Part shown: positions 12,595-24,700 of the stretch, in pieces | Layout: each line of letters starts with the position of its first letter | Numbering within the stretch: the stretch's first letter is position 1 | Origin: Pelodera strongyloides | Taxonomy: Eukaryota > Nematoda > Chromadorea > Rhabditida > Rhabditidae | Assembly (NCBI GenBank): GCA_036852015.1 | Contig: JAANDG010000001.1 | Location: 83,655 to 147,654, forward strand | Direction: 5' to 3' | DNA length: 64,000 nt | The notes under the pieces: model-generated | Database searches by the model: none | What the model was told of the DNA's origin: nothing | What the model saw: the letters and a program-made list of their open reading frames with translations, nothing else | Made by a program: the position numbers and the translations under genes

Positions 12595-14680
12595 AACAAC
12601 TGACAGCTGCAATAATGACCGAAATAATTAACTCCAGTTTATATCTCTTTTCTCGAGTAAGCAACGCAGCACTGAAATTTCGGAGAGATTAGTTATCTTG
12701 GGAATCTCCTCCGCTGTGTAGGACAACGAGTTACGAAATAGAGACAAATGGTGAAAGGGGGGCCTAGGAGTATACACATATCCTCAGTAGTTTGGCCTAC
12801 ATGCCGTTGTTTACATAATCGTTGTCAACTGTCGTATGCAACTCGTTTCTGTTTTGATTGCAATAAAGCGGATTCGATAACGGGTCAGAGACGAAACCGT
12901 TGCCAGTGCGCCGCACACCCGTAGTTTGTTGTGGTTAGCCATACACTATGTTTTGCAGTTCTTGCGTGTATAATGCGAATATTTTACACAAATACAAACC
13001 GAAAACGTGAATGCACATCATCGGCGTCGTACGTGCGATGATGCGAGCAAAAAAAAAAAAGAAGATTTTGTCACTATTTGTGACAAAAGTATGAATTGGC
13101 ATAAAGCCAGCTACAGTAGATTATCTATCATGCGAATCATAAATATGCATTCTTGTCCCGATTGTCATCTGTTTGGGGATTTTCCGTTTCCGCGCGGTTT
13201 GTTGTACCTTCTTTGCTTTGTTCCGCTTCACAATGCAATTTTGTACGGAGGATATATAGCAGTGTATCTAACTGATTAGAATCTCTCGTAATTTACACTA
13301 ATATCTGGCCATTTTATGTGTATCCTGTCTGTTTACAATATTAATGTCCAGTCTTCTATGTGTTGGAAACGGTAGCAAGCTTTCAGGCTTGTCGTGTTGT
13401 TCCATTTGTAGAAAATAACATTAAAAAATAAATCCCCGCATTTATTACTATGGACGAAATCCGGGTGTTTTCTCGGCGAGTTCCCGTTTTCCATGGCGTT
13501 TCTTTATATATAAAGTATTCATATAAAATAACGTGTAGTATGCGGTTTTTTTATAGTGCAAATAACCGGATTTGTACAAGCTTCTAGTAAAAAATAATAA
13601 ACCATGGTTTACAGGTGAGACCCCTATTATTTGTGATTTATCACCTTATGGCGATCACTTTATTGTACTTTCATCTTGCTTCTCTTGTGCCTCATATCGT
13701 GCACATCCGAGTAATCCAACGCACGGTTACTTTCTTACTTTCGAGTGAAATAACAATTACGCATCGAATTTTAACGTCCAGAAGCTAGCTAAAGCAGAGT
13801 TGGATTTTGGCCAGCTGAGATGTACATGTAATTTCTGGATTATTTATCCCGAAGGCTCGCGCATACGATTCGAATTTGTCTGCAAACAAATCGCAAATAA
13901 TGAAGTCTCGTTCATTCCCAGTTGTATATTGAAAGCAGGATCAACTTTACCCTCATGCTAACGTGTAGCTTATGTGTCTATGTCTAGCTACGCATTAATT
14001 GTCTACTGTTTTTTTTTGTAATGGTGATGTGTTCATGTAAATCTAGGTAAATATAGGCTACTCTGTTTTCTCATTGGTATTCTTAAAGCGAAATTCCGGC
14101 CGGTTTTTGAAACGCATTGCGTACACCTGCTTTCTTTCGTATGCACCATATGCAAATGAGCAAAAATTAGAATAAAAACTAGTACTTGAGATCCGTTTCA
14201 AAAACAAAAACCGGCCGGTATTTCGCTTTAATCTAAGTCTTTCTTTTACAGTCGAGTTTATCACCAGCTTAATCTGTGGTTATTCGATCAAGGTATTTTA
14301 AAATGCGTGCGTTTGTTAACAATTAATCCTATAATTTGACTGAGTGAGTGTACTAATGGTTGCTTACACCTCCATTTATAGCTCTACAGTTTTAATCAAC
14401 AAGGACCGTCATTCATATAAGTTTTCTGGATTGTTTTTTTTTTACTAAACTTACCTGAGCATCTTTTTGTTTCTCTTAACATGCCCGTAACATTAGCAAT
14501 CAAAAGACTAACGTTTTGTAATGCTTTTTGGGAACCTGCCTGTTTGACTGCGTTTTGTTGTTCGTTCTGCGTGCTCCTAACATTTCGTGTGTTCTTCCGC
14601 TGTCGGACACTGTCAGACACAAATAGATGTTTTACATTTGAATACGCTTTGTAGTTGCTCACTTCTCTGTTCCTTGGATA
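12595..14680. promoter_or_regulatory. Shared upstream region of divergent KLHL18 (-) and PSMD11 (+)
   Basis: The two start codons face away from each other across 2.1 kb, so both promoters should lie here. No TATA box or other core element can be named with confidence. The segment contains one MITE (14083-14231). It also has a minus-strand open stretch (14707-14396) ending at a good donor (CTCAG/GTAAGTTT), which could be an unrecognised exon or antisense UTR but matches nothing I know. Confidence 0.45.
14083..14231. mobile_element. TTAA-ended MITE, copy 4
   Basis: Both ends are intact: TTAAAGCGAAATTCCGGCCG and CCGGCCGGTATTTCGCTTTAA. The core includes ATATGCAAATGAGCAAAAAT. It sits between the divergent KLHL18 and PSMD11 genes, about 450 bp upstream of the PSMD11 start. 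Confidence 0.9.
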
Positions 14681-17600
14681 ATGTCTGGTGGAACAGTCAT
14701 GGAGCATATGTCGTCGTTACCGCATCAAAATGATGTTAATGCCATCCGGTATTTAACCAATTTTGGTGAGTTTTTCATTATTTCGTTCCAGTGGCGTTAC
14801 GTTGCTTTTATCATGAGCTCTGTAGTGGTTTTTTCCCAATTAGTTAACCGAGAGAGTTCAATAATACACTTATTGTTTAATAAGCTGTTTTCTAGCTATG
14901 ACCTATGACCCATATATTCAGAGTAAACACTGATTTATATTTAGTGAAATCCCCTGCTAACAACGAGGCAGAAATAAAGAAGAAAGAAGAATCCATCATG
15001 GAGCTGGGAAACATGCTGGCAGCGAACAAGCAAACTCTCGAGCTGCGCAAGGTGTGTTTGTTCATTTGTTGTGATTACTGTTTTACATTCACAAGTCACG
15101 TTTCGAGCTTTATTGCAATAGTTGGATATGTACCGTCTTAGTTTTCCTTATTGAGCTTTTCAGTTGGAATAATATTTATCTGTTGTAGATGATTGAGCAA
15201 ACGCGCCCATTCCTTGTTTCTCTCGGAAAGGCTAAAGCAGCCAAGTTGGTGCGGGATCTTCTTGATCTTTGTTTGATGATCGACGATCACGATGGTGACA
15301 TCAAGGTGCGACGCCTATTTAAGAGCCTGTTTTTATATGTAATGTGTAACCATTTTTTGTATAGCAGTGTCCAGTATGCTAAGCGTGTCGTGTGTGGGTT
15401 ATTGCCGTTCGCAAAAGCGTGGAGTCTGTTTCATTTATGATAGACTCTTTTTGTAGGTTGAACTGTGCAAGGAATGTATCCAATGGGCTGCCGACCAGAA
15501 CCGTTCTTTCCTGAGGCAGACACTACAGTCTCGTCTCATAAGACTCTACAACGACTTGAAGAGATATACGAGCGCTATTCCACTCGGTGAGTCTTGTCAA
15601 GAGTCAAGTCTATTGTTTCTTTTTATTGTTCCTGTGATTATTTCTAGTTGGCTGGCTGGTCTTTTTGCATGTGCTATTTTATAGCCTAGATCTGACAGCA
15701 AGCACCTCCGAGATTTATATATTTGTTAATTATTGAGGTCACCTGGGACCGCCCACGTTTTGTTTTATATTAGCCAACCAATTTGATAAATTTACAAATT
15801 TGTCCAAATATCGTTTAACACCTGTTTGTTTGCGATAAACGTTCGCCTTCGCTTGAGTGTATTTATTATTATTTTTGTTTTAGCCGCTGAACTGATCCGT
15901 GAATTGAAGAAAGTGGACGATAAGGATGTTCTCGTCGAAGTTGAACTGGAGGAGAGCAAGGCTTTTTATAATCTGGTATGTATATTATCACAATTCTGTT
16001 TGTTTGATTTTTGTGTGTTTCTTTTAGTTGGCAAATAGGATTTTATTTGAGGCCCTTTGGCCCTTGATTTAGCGTACGCAAAGATTGTCCAATAATATCT
16101 GGTTTTTGTAAATGAACCTTTTTAGGGAAACAACGGTCGTGCCCGTGCTTCTTTGACTGGTGCTCGAACTACAGCCAACTCAATCTACGTGCATCCCCGC
16201 ATGCAGGTTTGCCCATTACAGCAACTTTTATTAGTCGTTTGTACACACAGTTCCGCAAGTTTTTTGAGGAGTCGCTGTGAACGCAGCGAAGTTGATTTGC
16301 GAGGGTGATCGTGTGAAATCGAGAGAACGTCCCTCAGCAATTCTGTAGCGCTAGTCGTATGTTGCTATCTTGGACTCTTTTGTAATATAAATCTAACAAC
16401 TGGAATATTCGTAGGTGCTTTTTGCATATGGAACATTTCCTTGTATTTTAGGCTGCACTTGATCTGCAGTCGGGAATTCTTCATGCTGCCGACGAAAAGG
16501 ATTTCAAAACAGCTTTCTCATACTTCTACGAGGCATTTGAAGCGTATGATTCTGTTGACGAGAAGAAACTTGCTCTTCTGGCACTCAAGTACATGTTGCT
16601 CTGCAAGGTAATTTGCATTGCCGTTTTTTTCACCAATCCGTTCCCCAGGTCTAGCGCACAAATTGGTTACACAAAAATTAATATAGTACTCGTAATGTTT
16701 ACATCCAACAGTGATGTCTCAGTCAACGAAGGTTCCTGACACCATTACTGTCATCATGATTTATCTCTCTCATAATTTATTATCGTCATTTTCAGTCTTT
16801 GACTCTTACAGGTGATGCTGGATGCACCTGATGAGGTGAGCACCCTCTTGGCAGGAAAGCTGGCTCTCAAATATTCGGGAAGTGATTTGGATGCGATGCG
16901 TTCCATCGCTGCTGCGTCTAAGAAGCGCTCTCTCGCTGACTTCAATGCTTCATTTGGATCATACAGGTCGGTAGTTCGTAGTTGCCCATCTGAGAGCTGG
17001 TACAGGTTTTTTCAGGTAATTGGAAATTTGGAAACTGTTTTCGAATATAAAAAATTTATAATCGAATATAAAAAAAATGAAATTTCCAGAGAAGAATTGC
17101 AAATGGACCCGGTGGTTCGCAAGCACTTCCATTCACTTTCCGAACGAATGTTGGAAAAAGACCTATGCAGGTTAATCGAACCATACTCATACGTGCAAAT
17201 TGACAATGTTGCCAGCAGAATTGGAATCGACAGAGATAAGGTACGTTTTTTGGAACGGATTATTGTAATGCATTGTTTTAATTTGTAAGCCATGTTATCT
17301 GTAATGTAAGTAACTATAGGGTTCCAAATTCTCATTAATCTCATTTTGTAGATGGTTGTCTGCATCATGTCCATTAAATTTCATTTCCATAGGTTGAGAA
17401 GAAGTTGTCTCAAATGATCTTGGACAAGAAGTTCAGTGGATCCCTTCACCAGGGCGATGGGATGCTCATTGTTTATGATATCGAGCCAACTGATTCCACG
17501 TATGTTTATTTTTTTTGCATATAATTTTTCTCTTTTGTACTACATTAGTACTGTCACGTCGGTCACCGTCACCGATTATTGTGTGTCAGATTCAAGTTGC

Positions 17601-17768
17601 ATTTTATTGGAGGTATCTGAGACTAGTTTTATTTATGCTCACTTGTTCGCTGCACTCATGTGCATAATTTATTCGTTCACTTTTAGGTACGAAACCGCGT
17701 TGGAAACAATTCACGCCATGGGTGAAGTAGTGGACGCTCTCTACCAGCGTGCCAGCAAACTTCGATAA
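14681..17768 (+). CDS. PSMD11: 26S proteasome non-ATPase regulatory subunit 11 (lid subunit Rpn6)
   Basis: Eleven exons give 1,263 nt and 420 aa (human 422): 14681-14765, 14945-15051, 15189-15305, 15457-15586, 15884-15975, 16126-16206, 16452-16607, 16812-16966, 17090-17240, 17393-17499, 17687-17768. Family landmarks are [46 protein letters not shown] and [17 protein letters not shown] in the TPR-like solenoid, followed by the PCI domain with [20 protein letters not shown] and [14 protein letters not shown]. Rpn6 clamps the proteasome lid to the base and the 20S core. Only the first 30 or so residues diverge from the animal family, so the start codon is the least certain part; a second in-frame ATG follows six codons later. 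All splice phases are consistent. CNOT1 follows 1 kb downstream on the same strand. Confidence 0.96.
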
Positions 17769-18784
17769 GTCTTTATAATTTTGCATGCTAGTTATTGGAT
17801 GTCTGAAGCGCTGTTATTGAACAATTTGAAATTTGAAATGTAATGGAAATGAACGGGAGATAACAGGCTGCAGAGATTCAAGAAGTTGTTTTGATGTTCT
17901 CAACGAGTAGACGGTGTCTTTTAAAAGGTTAATTTTCCTATCTGCATATTGTGCAACTTTTTTTAAATGTATTATTTATGAATGCAAACAGTTGGGGGCG
18001 GCAGATGTTTGTGGCAAAATAGGTTGGTGGTGTTTATAAATGCTTGTGCAACTAATAGAATGCATTCTTATTTTTTAGTTTTGTTTTTCTCGAACGATGT
18101 TTTCGTTATTTACTATTACTGCCCTATTTGGCATTAAGTTGATGAATCTGTATAGACTTGGAACCTTAGTCACTGCAATATTTGTGAACAACAACTTTTA
18201 TTTTCGTAGACAGGTCTCTTTATCGTATCTGTAAGGTGCGAAAATAATCTCTCCGCTGTATATCTATCTGATCATTTTCACCTCATTACGGAGTTTGTCC
18301 TCATCCGTGTAAACTTGTTGTGTAGTTTGCGAGTTTTCTATTTTTAGTAGTTGTGTGTTTTCGATTTCAATTTTTTAAAATTCATATCCGGCTGTTTAAA
18401 ACGTTTGTATTTTTGTATATTGAACTGTCTTGTGCTGGAACTTTGTCAATTTGCTATTTCCGAAAAATAAATAGTGAGTGGGTTTTGAGTCAATTTTCCC
18501 ATCTTCCCATGTTAACCGTATTGAGCGGTGTTTATACTTATACTTGATTACTGAACTTTGAACATGCCCATTTCTGAGTTTGTGCTTTTTATTTCGCCAG
18601 TTGCTTGCTAGATTATATGTACTGGGGTTTTGTGATGTTCAATGTATTGCCTGTTTAGGTTATCCGTCTTTGTTCGATTACCCTTGTGTGTTTTGCGAGT
18701 GTTGCCCTGTGGTATGCTTGGTCGACGGCTCCACAGTGCACACGTGAAGTCACAGTGGTTGAACGCTGATCGCACAGTATCTGC
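17769..18784. other. PSMD11 3' UTR and spacer before CNOT1
   Basis: T-rich sequence with no recognisable ORF or repeat. AATAAA is present near 18465. An acceptor-like CGCACAG ends eight bases before the proposed CNOT1 start codon. Confidence 0.5.
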
Positions 18785-21700
18785 ATGTCTGTTGGTGCAC
18801 CGCGTGGCCGGATCGCTCTAGCCTTTGTTGACGAGCTTCTACACGATTTTCCCTCCGAATCTGGTAGCAAACAAGGATCTGCCACAACCTCAAAACAGCA
18901 ACCTTCTCGGACCACACAACAAATATTCCAGGTTGGTATTTTTTTATGTGTGTATTTACATTTCTAAGGTTAGCGAAGCAGAGGTTCTCAAGGTTCGAAC
19001 AATAGGTAAAAGAGATTTAGTCGGTCGACTTAACTGACAGCCCCAAAAGAACAAGAGTTCATGACAAGTGCCTCGTGTGAAGTAGATTATGATTGTACAT
19101 CTGTGATCTGACGAATATATGTCAACTTGTTGCAGCGTCTGCTGGTTGCTTGTGGCTTGAATCCGCGTTGCGTCGCTGTTCACGCTGTCCAGGTTCTCCT
19201 CAAAGCGGTTGGTTTCGCACAAGAGCATCCCGCTCTATCTTTGCTTCCTTCGCCAGCCCGCCCGTTATCGGAAACACAGGCTGCTCAACTACTTGGACTC
19301 GTGAGTTTCTTTTTTTCCTCGATGTATGTTCATTTCATTTAGTATGTTAAAGCGAAATGCTAGCCCCTTTGGAAAATTTGCATATGATAAGCAAATCCTA
19401 TGTATCCTATGCTAATTTTGTACGATCGTCCACGGAATCGTACAAAATTAGCATAGGATACATAGGATTTGCTTATCGTATGCAAATTTGTCAAAGAGGC
19501 TAGCATTTCGCTTTAAACAATTGAGGGCTTTGCCTTGGGTTCAAAAGTTGTGTTTAGGTTGTCGAGTACATAATGTATGCGGTGCTCATTTATTATGTTA
19601 ACTAGCGGAGTACTTTGGTCTGTTCCTATTGCTACTGTGTATTTGTTTAGGTTGTCGAGTACGCTATCTGCTGTAAGGGTGGTGGCAACCGCAGTGCTGT
19701 TGAATACCGAGGTGTGCTTGCCTTGTTCGACGCTCTTGCAAACGGCGTTTCGAATTGCTTAGTGAAAACATCGGTGAAGGACATCCATTTGCACGAGGAG
19801 AACTTGATCAATAAGGTAAGGTTTTTTTATATTTTTTTCATGCACAAATTTATGCGTTTCTTTCGTGACTGCCATTGCGTAGCCTAAGACGCTGGAGATT
19901 TGTGCACATATTTGCTGACAAAGTTGTTTTAGCTTTTTGATTTTATGCTGAGGGTGACACTAGAAATGCATGGCACAGCACATATCGGGTTTAATTAATA
20001 TCCCAGGCCACAAGCGGGGTTATACCCCTTGGAGGCTGCTTTCGTATACTATTTTTCGAGTTCAGGTTCTCTGTAACGTCGAACAATCGTACCAGTGTGT
20101 GTTCCTGTGTTGTATCGGACCCGCTGTCGAAGTCATCAAGAACGTCGTCGAGGCTCAGCTCCTGCACTATCTTGCTAATTTTGCTATTCGTGAGTGTTTA
20201 TATTGTGCAACCATATTGCTTTCTTGGTAGGCATCTTGATATGTACTTGGCTTGGATTGTTTCTGTTGTCTACCCCCTGATTTATTTTAGGTGACAATAG
20301 CAAGTGTGATTTCCGAATTGACTTTGTCATCCGTCTGCTGAGCTGTTATTGTGCACACGACTTTCCTTCGGTTGATCCAGAACTTGTGAGGGCCTTTCTT
20401 CGAAGGGTGAGATTTTTTTCCTTTTTTTGTGTGTCATGTGGCCTGTGCCCGTCTCCGTATTTTCACAAAAGTTGGTGCTTACAACCGTTGTTTCTCTTGT
20501 TTGCGGCTACGGACGGGTGGGTTGGTGCAGATGTTCAGAATTTTCGTCTACTTGGGTTCACCTTTGATTTTATGGATTGTAACTATGGGACCTCTGCATT
20601 AATATCGTCTTTTAGATCTGTATCGATTACGAAGAGCACAAGAGTCTTATCCAGCCTTTTGTGTGCTTGTTGATCTACAAAAAGGTCAAACTCAACTATC
20701 AGATCACTGAGGAAGGCCTCAGGTCGCAGATCACTCAACTTCTTTCTTCTCAGGAAATTGACACCAAGGTTTGCTTTCAGTTCAGTGTTGGGCATCTATG
20801 CGTGTATGTTTTTGTGATTGGTTTTTGTGAAATGTACCGTGAAGGAGCCGTTATTTTTTAGGAGCTGCGCGAAGTGATGTCGGCTCCAAACTACAATCTG
20901 CTCATGATCGCCATGCAAGATGCGGGACAGGCGTGTACCGCTAGCCAGGATGCGCTGATTGCGCTTCTGAAGAAGAGTGGTCTTCTTGATCCTGCGCTCA
21001 TTGGTAAGTCTACACCTTTTGTTGGTTCAAGTTCAGTAGTGTGTCTTTCCGGTGATGTACCTAAGCTCTTTCTATAGGGCATATATTCCACGTGTGACGC
21101 TCAAATAAACAACTCTGTTTCCAGGTCCATCTACCGTTGCCAACGCTGTTTTGATGATGATTCGGACTTCGATTGCGAGTCCTTCTTCTGGTTCTCAACC
21201 TGTTATCACTTCAAGTTGGGATCGCGCAGGACCAGCTGCTATAGCTGGAGCACTGGAAGCATCAGGAGTTGCACAAAACTGGGACGGCAAGGTGTTCACA
21301 AGGGCGATCGATAGCATTGTAGGATTTACTCCTTTTTATTTATTGTTTTTGCATACTTTCGTTCGTTGCATATTTGCATAGATCAATTGGACATCTTGAG
21401 GGACCATTTTGAAGAACGGGGAAGGAAAATTAGGGGGAGTTTTTCCATGTAACATTAGACCTTTGCTTGCTCATAGCTTTGCTTGCTCATCATAAATGTT
21501 TGTTGCCTTCAGAATCCGCAGCTAAACTGGACAGAAGTGATTATGCGTCTGGATCAAGAAGGATTCCTTCTTTCCGAGCGTCGCTCTCTTGTCCTTTTGA
21601 CCAATATCCTCACGGAGGCGTTTGTCGTCAAGAACGCTCCCTTCCCAACGAATACCATGTTCAGGTATTATTTTTTATTGTTGTTTTTAATGATTTTGCT

Positions 21701-24700
21701 TCCATGTTCGGTCTCTTTCTGTTTGGTATGTTTATTTATCTCTTTTATCTAGGGAGTGGAATTTCAACCGTGTTGGCCAGCTGTCTTGGTTGGAGCAGAT
21801 TATCTTGCACCCGGATGTGTTCTGTTTCGCCGACTATCCGCACACTCCCGTCGTGATTACGTGCTTGAAAGTGCAGCCCGATGACAAGAACAAGAGTGTT
21901 GCGAACTGGTAAATATTTCGAATTTCTCGCTTTTCGGCACATGATTATATTATAAAAGTGTAACGGTTAACGGCCGAAACATAGTGTTGAGAAACAGTGT
22001 GTGTTGAGAAAATAGTTTTTATTTTTTACGCTTCAAGAGCGTGCAATGTTATTCAAGGGTGAAAGTACAGTTTCAGTTTTGGTCTGAGACATCTGTTCCG
22101 CAGAGTTCCTGAGCATTAGGCGACGAGTAGTTAAACGCATTTGTAAATTCACGTTGTTTCCAGGCGTGCTCTCAATTTGACTGAAGCGTTGCTCAAAATC
22201 GGAGACGATGCGAGCCTGTCTACCGCCGTGTTGAAGATCTTCCAAGTGGCCTTGTCCATCTGCCCCGATATTCTTCTTCTGGCCATGACGCAGATGCAGG
22301 TTTGAATTTTGAATTGTGTTACCCTTTGCTGATATTCAAGGCGGTGATGTTTGCTGGAGTGGTGAACGAAGGATTGCCAGGTACTCATGGACCCTTTTCT
22401 CCCAGAATCTGATTTTCAGTCAAGCTTTTTCGTTTCCAAATATGTCTTTTATATTCAGGGACCGATCTGTAATATGCGCACGCACCTGATCCAAGCCAAC
22501 TGTCCGATGTTGTTAAGTGCTTCACACCAGAATGCCATTCCCGTCTTCAACGCGATGTGGAATTCGGAGGGACCCAATAAGACGACCTACCGACACTTCA
22601 TCCTCCAATCATTGTACAACTTCAATACACCGGTGAGCACTGGAACTTGGTTCATTTTTACTTAATTAACATATTTGAGTTTTGCCGTGCCCAATGAATG
22701 TCCAGGCAAGTGATTCTCTGGCCTCGCACCTTTGCAGTCACGCGGTTAAAAAAATCAGCGATATTTGTTTAACTCATTGGGAGAAGCAGAAAGCATATAT
22801 TTCTATAGATAGCTAATTTTGCTTGTTTAGAGCTCGGATGATCTGTCCCGACTGATCAAAGTTCTTGAAATTGGTCACGAACTGAAACCAAATGGTCTCA
22901 CAGAACTGCTGAACCTGCCCAAGTTCAACTTTACGGTTGATTTGGCGTGCTTGGCTAGCAAGAGAGATTTTCTGAAGTTGGACAAGTGGCTGGATGACAA
23001 GACGAAGGAACACGGGGTGAGTTTGGTTTGGTACATCACCTTAGCAGGTTGATCTTGTTAGCTGAATTTTGAATTCACGCTAGTATTGGGCATAAATCGG
23101 GGTGTAAAATCACGCGCGAACCATCTCATTGTGCTATCCAAATGTATACATTTGATTGAAATTTATCGCTGATATATATATACGTTTCTGTGGAAGCTAG
23201 TAAACAGCTCACTCCGTTTAATGTGCCCTTAATTGATGAGTTATATTGTTTGCAGGAACCATTCGTGCAGGCGGTCATTCATCATATGCGACGTCGGCTT
23301 CCAGTTGGACTGGCTGGCGGTGCGGTCCCTCCGACCATGTCGCAGGAAACGTACAACACTCTTCACAACTTCTTGTCCAAGCAGTCGAACGTCTTCAGGA
23401 GCATTCGTATGGAATACGCTACCCTAGTCTCGCAGCTGTTCGATCTCAAGGTCAGCCAGTTTTACTTTGTTCTTTTGCGTCTGTCTCATATGATGTCCGG
23501 AGCGCTGTGTTCTAAGTTCTTTTGTATTTTTGTGTGTGAAGGTGGCATGGCTTGTTGGGGGAGTTTATTACCGTTGCTTCTTTCAAGATGTTGGGTTTTG
23601 GTCCTTCAAGTTAACTTAAAATTTATTACAAGTTCTGAAAGTTAGTTATGTTATTTTCGTATGAGTAAACAGACAACACGCTACATACATACAGACAAGC
23701 ACCTTTTGCTAGTGTGGCTGAACTATTTCCGCTGTTAATCCGCGTATCGTCTTTTTTAATGCTCAACGTTGGTTACTACTCACAACTATTTTGTATAAAT
23801 TCAAATGTTTTCTTCTGCATACTTATCTTCTCTTTAGACTTGTTTCAGTGGGCACACTCGTTTAAGCTTGGTGTTTGTAATGTGTAGTGCGCTCTGCAAA
23901 TGCTAATAATATTTTAGCGTAGGTCGTAACTGGCAACGGTATGACCCCCAGCTAGCCTGCCGTCGTCTAGTTTTAGAGGAGTAGTAGTGCTAGGCGAAAT
24001 GTGAGTTTTGCGATTCATAGTTTTCTTGTTGAAAATTGATCACTTTGTGTGTGGACAAAAGAAGAACTGGAATTGGAATTATGGTCACGAGGCGTCGGCA
24101 ATGCGTTGCTAACTTGAAGACGCCTTCGTCTCGCAAATTAAACGGTTGTCTTTACAGATTAATAAATATTTTTGACAGTACGAGTGTGCTCATTGAACTT
24201 GCCAAGTGTCTACCTCCACTTTTTTTACTTACTCTTTTCCCATGTCCCCATCATTCCCATTGTAGTATTGTCTGTATGTATGTTGCGCGGTATCTGATAG
24301 GGTCTAGAATTATTGATCATTATACATTCTTTTGGGAATTTGTATTTCAATATTAGATGGAAGTAGAAGGGGCTTATTTTGTCTTTTTTTTCAGCCATTT
24401 TATCTCCGTTTGTTTTGTATTGAGGCGGGGTTTTTGAACTAATATACGTCTTGTTGTAGATGAAGAGCGAAGGTAGGAGCTCTTCGGCGAGCTCCCAGGG
24501 CCGAGTCCCTATTGGGGGAGGCCCACCCGGACCTCCTGGGCCTGGGCCAGCCGGATTCGGTGGAAGCAGTTCTGCTTCGTCGCCTTATGGGGGTGCTGGA
24601 GGAGTACCTGGACAACTCAACCTTGGAGGATCATTGTTTGCGTGAGTTGTACTTTTCGGATGCGGATCTTGCCTTCTTTTTGAATGTTGCATCAACGAAT

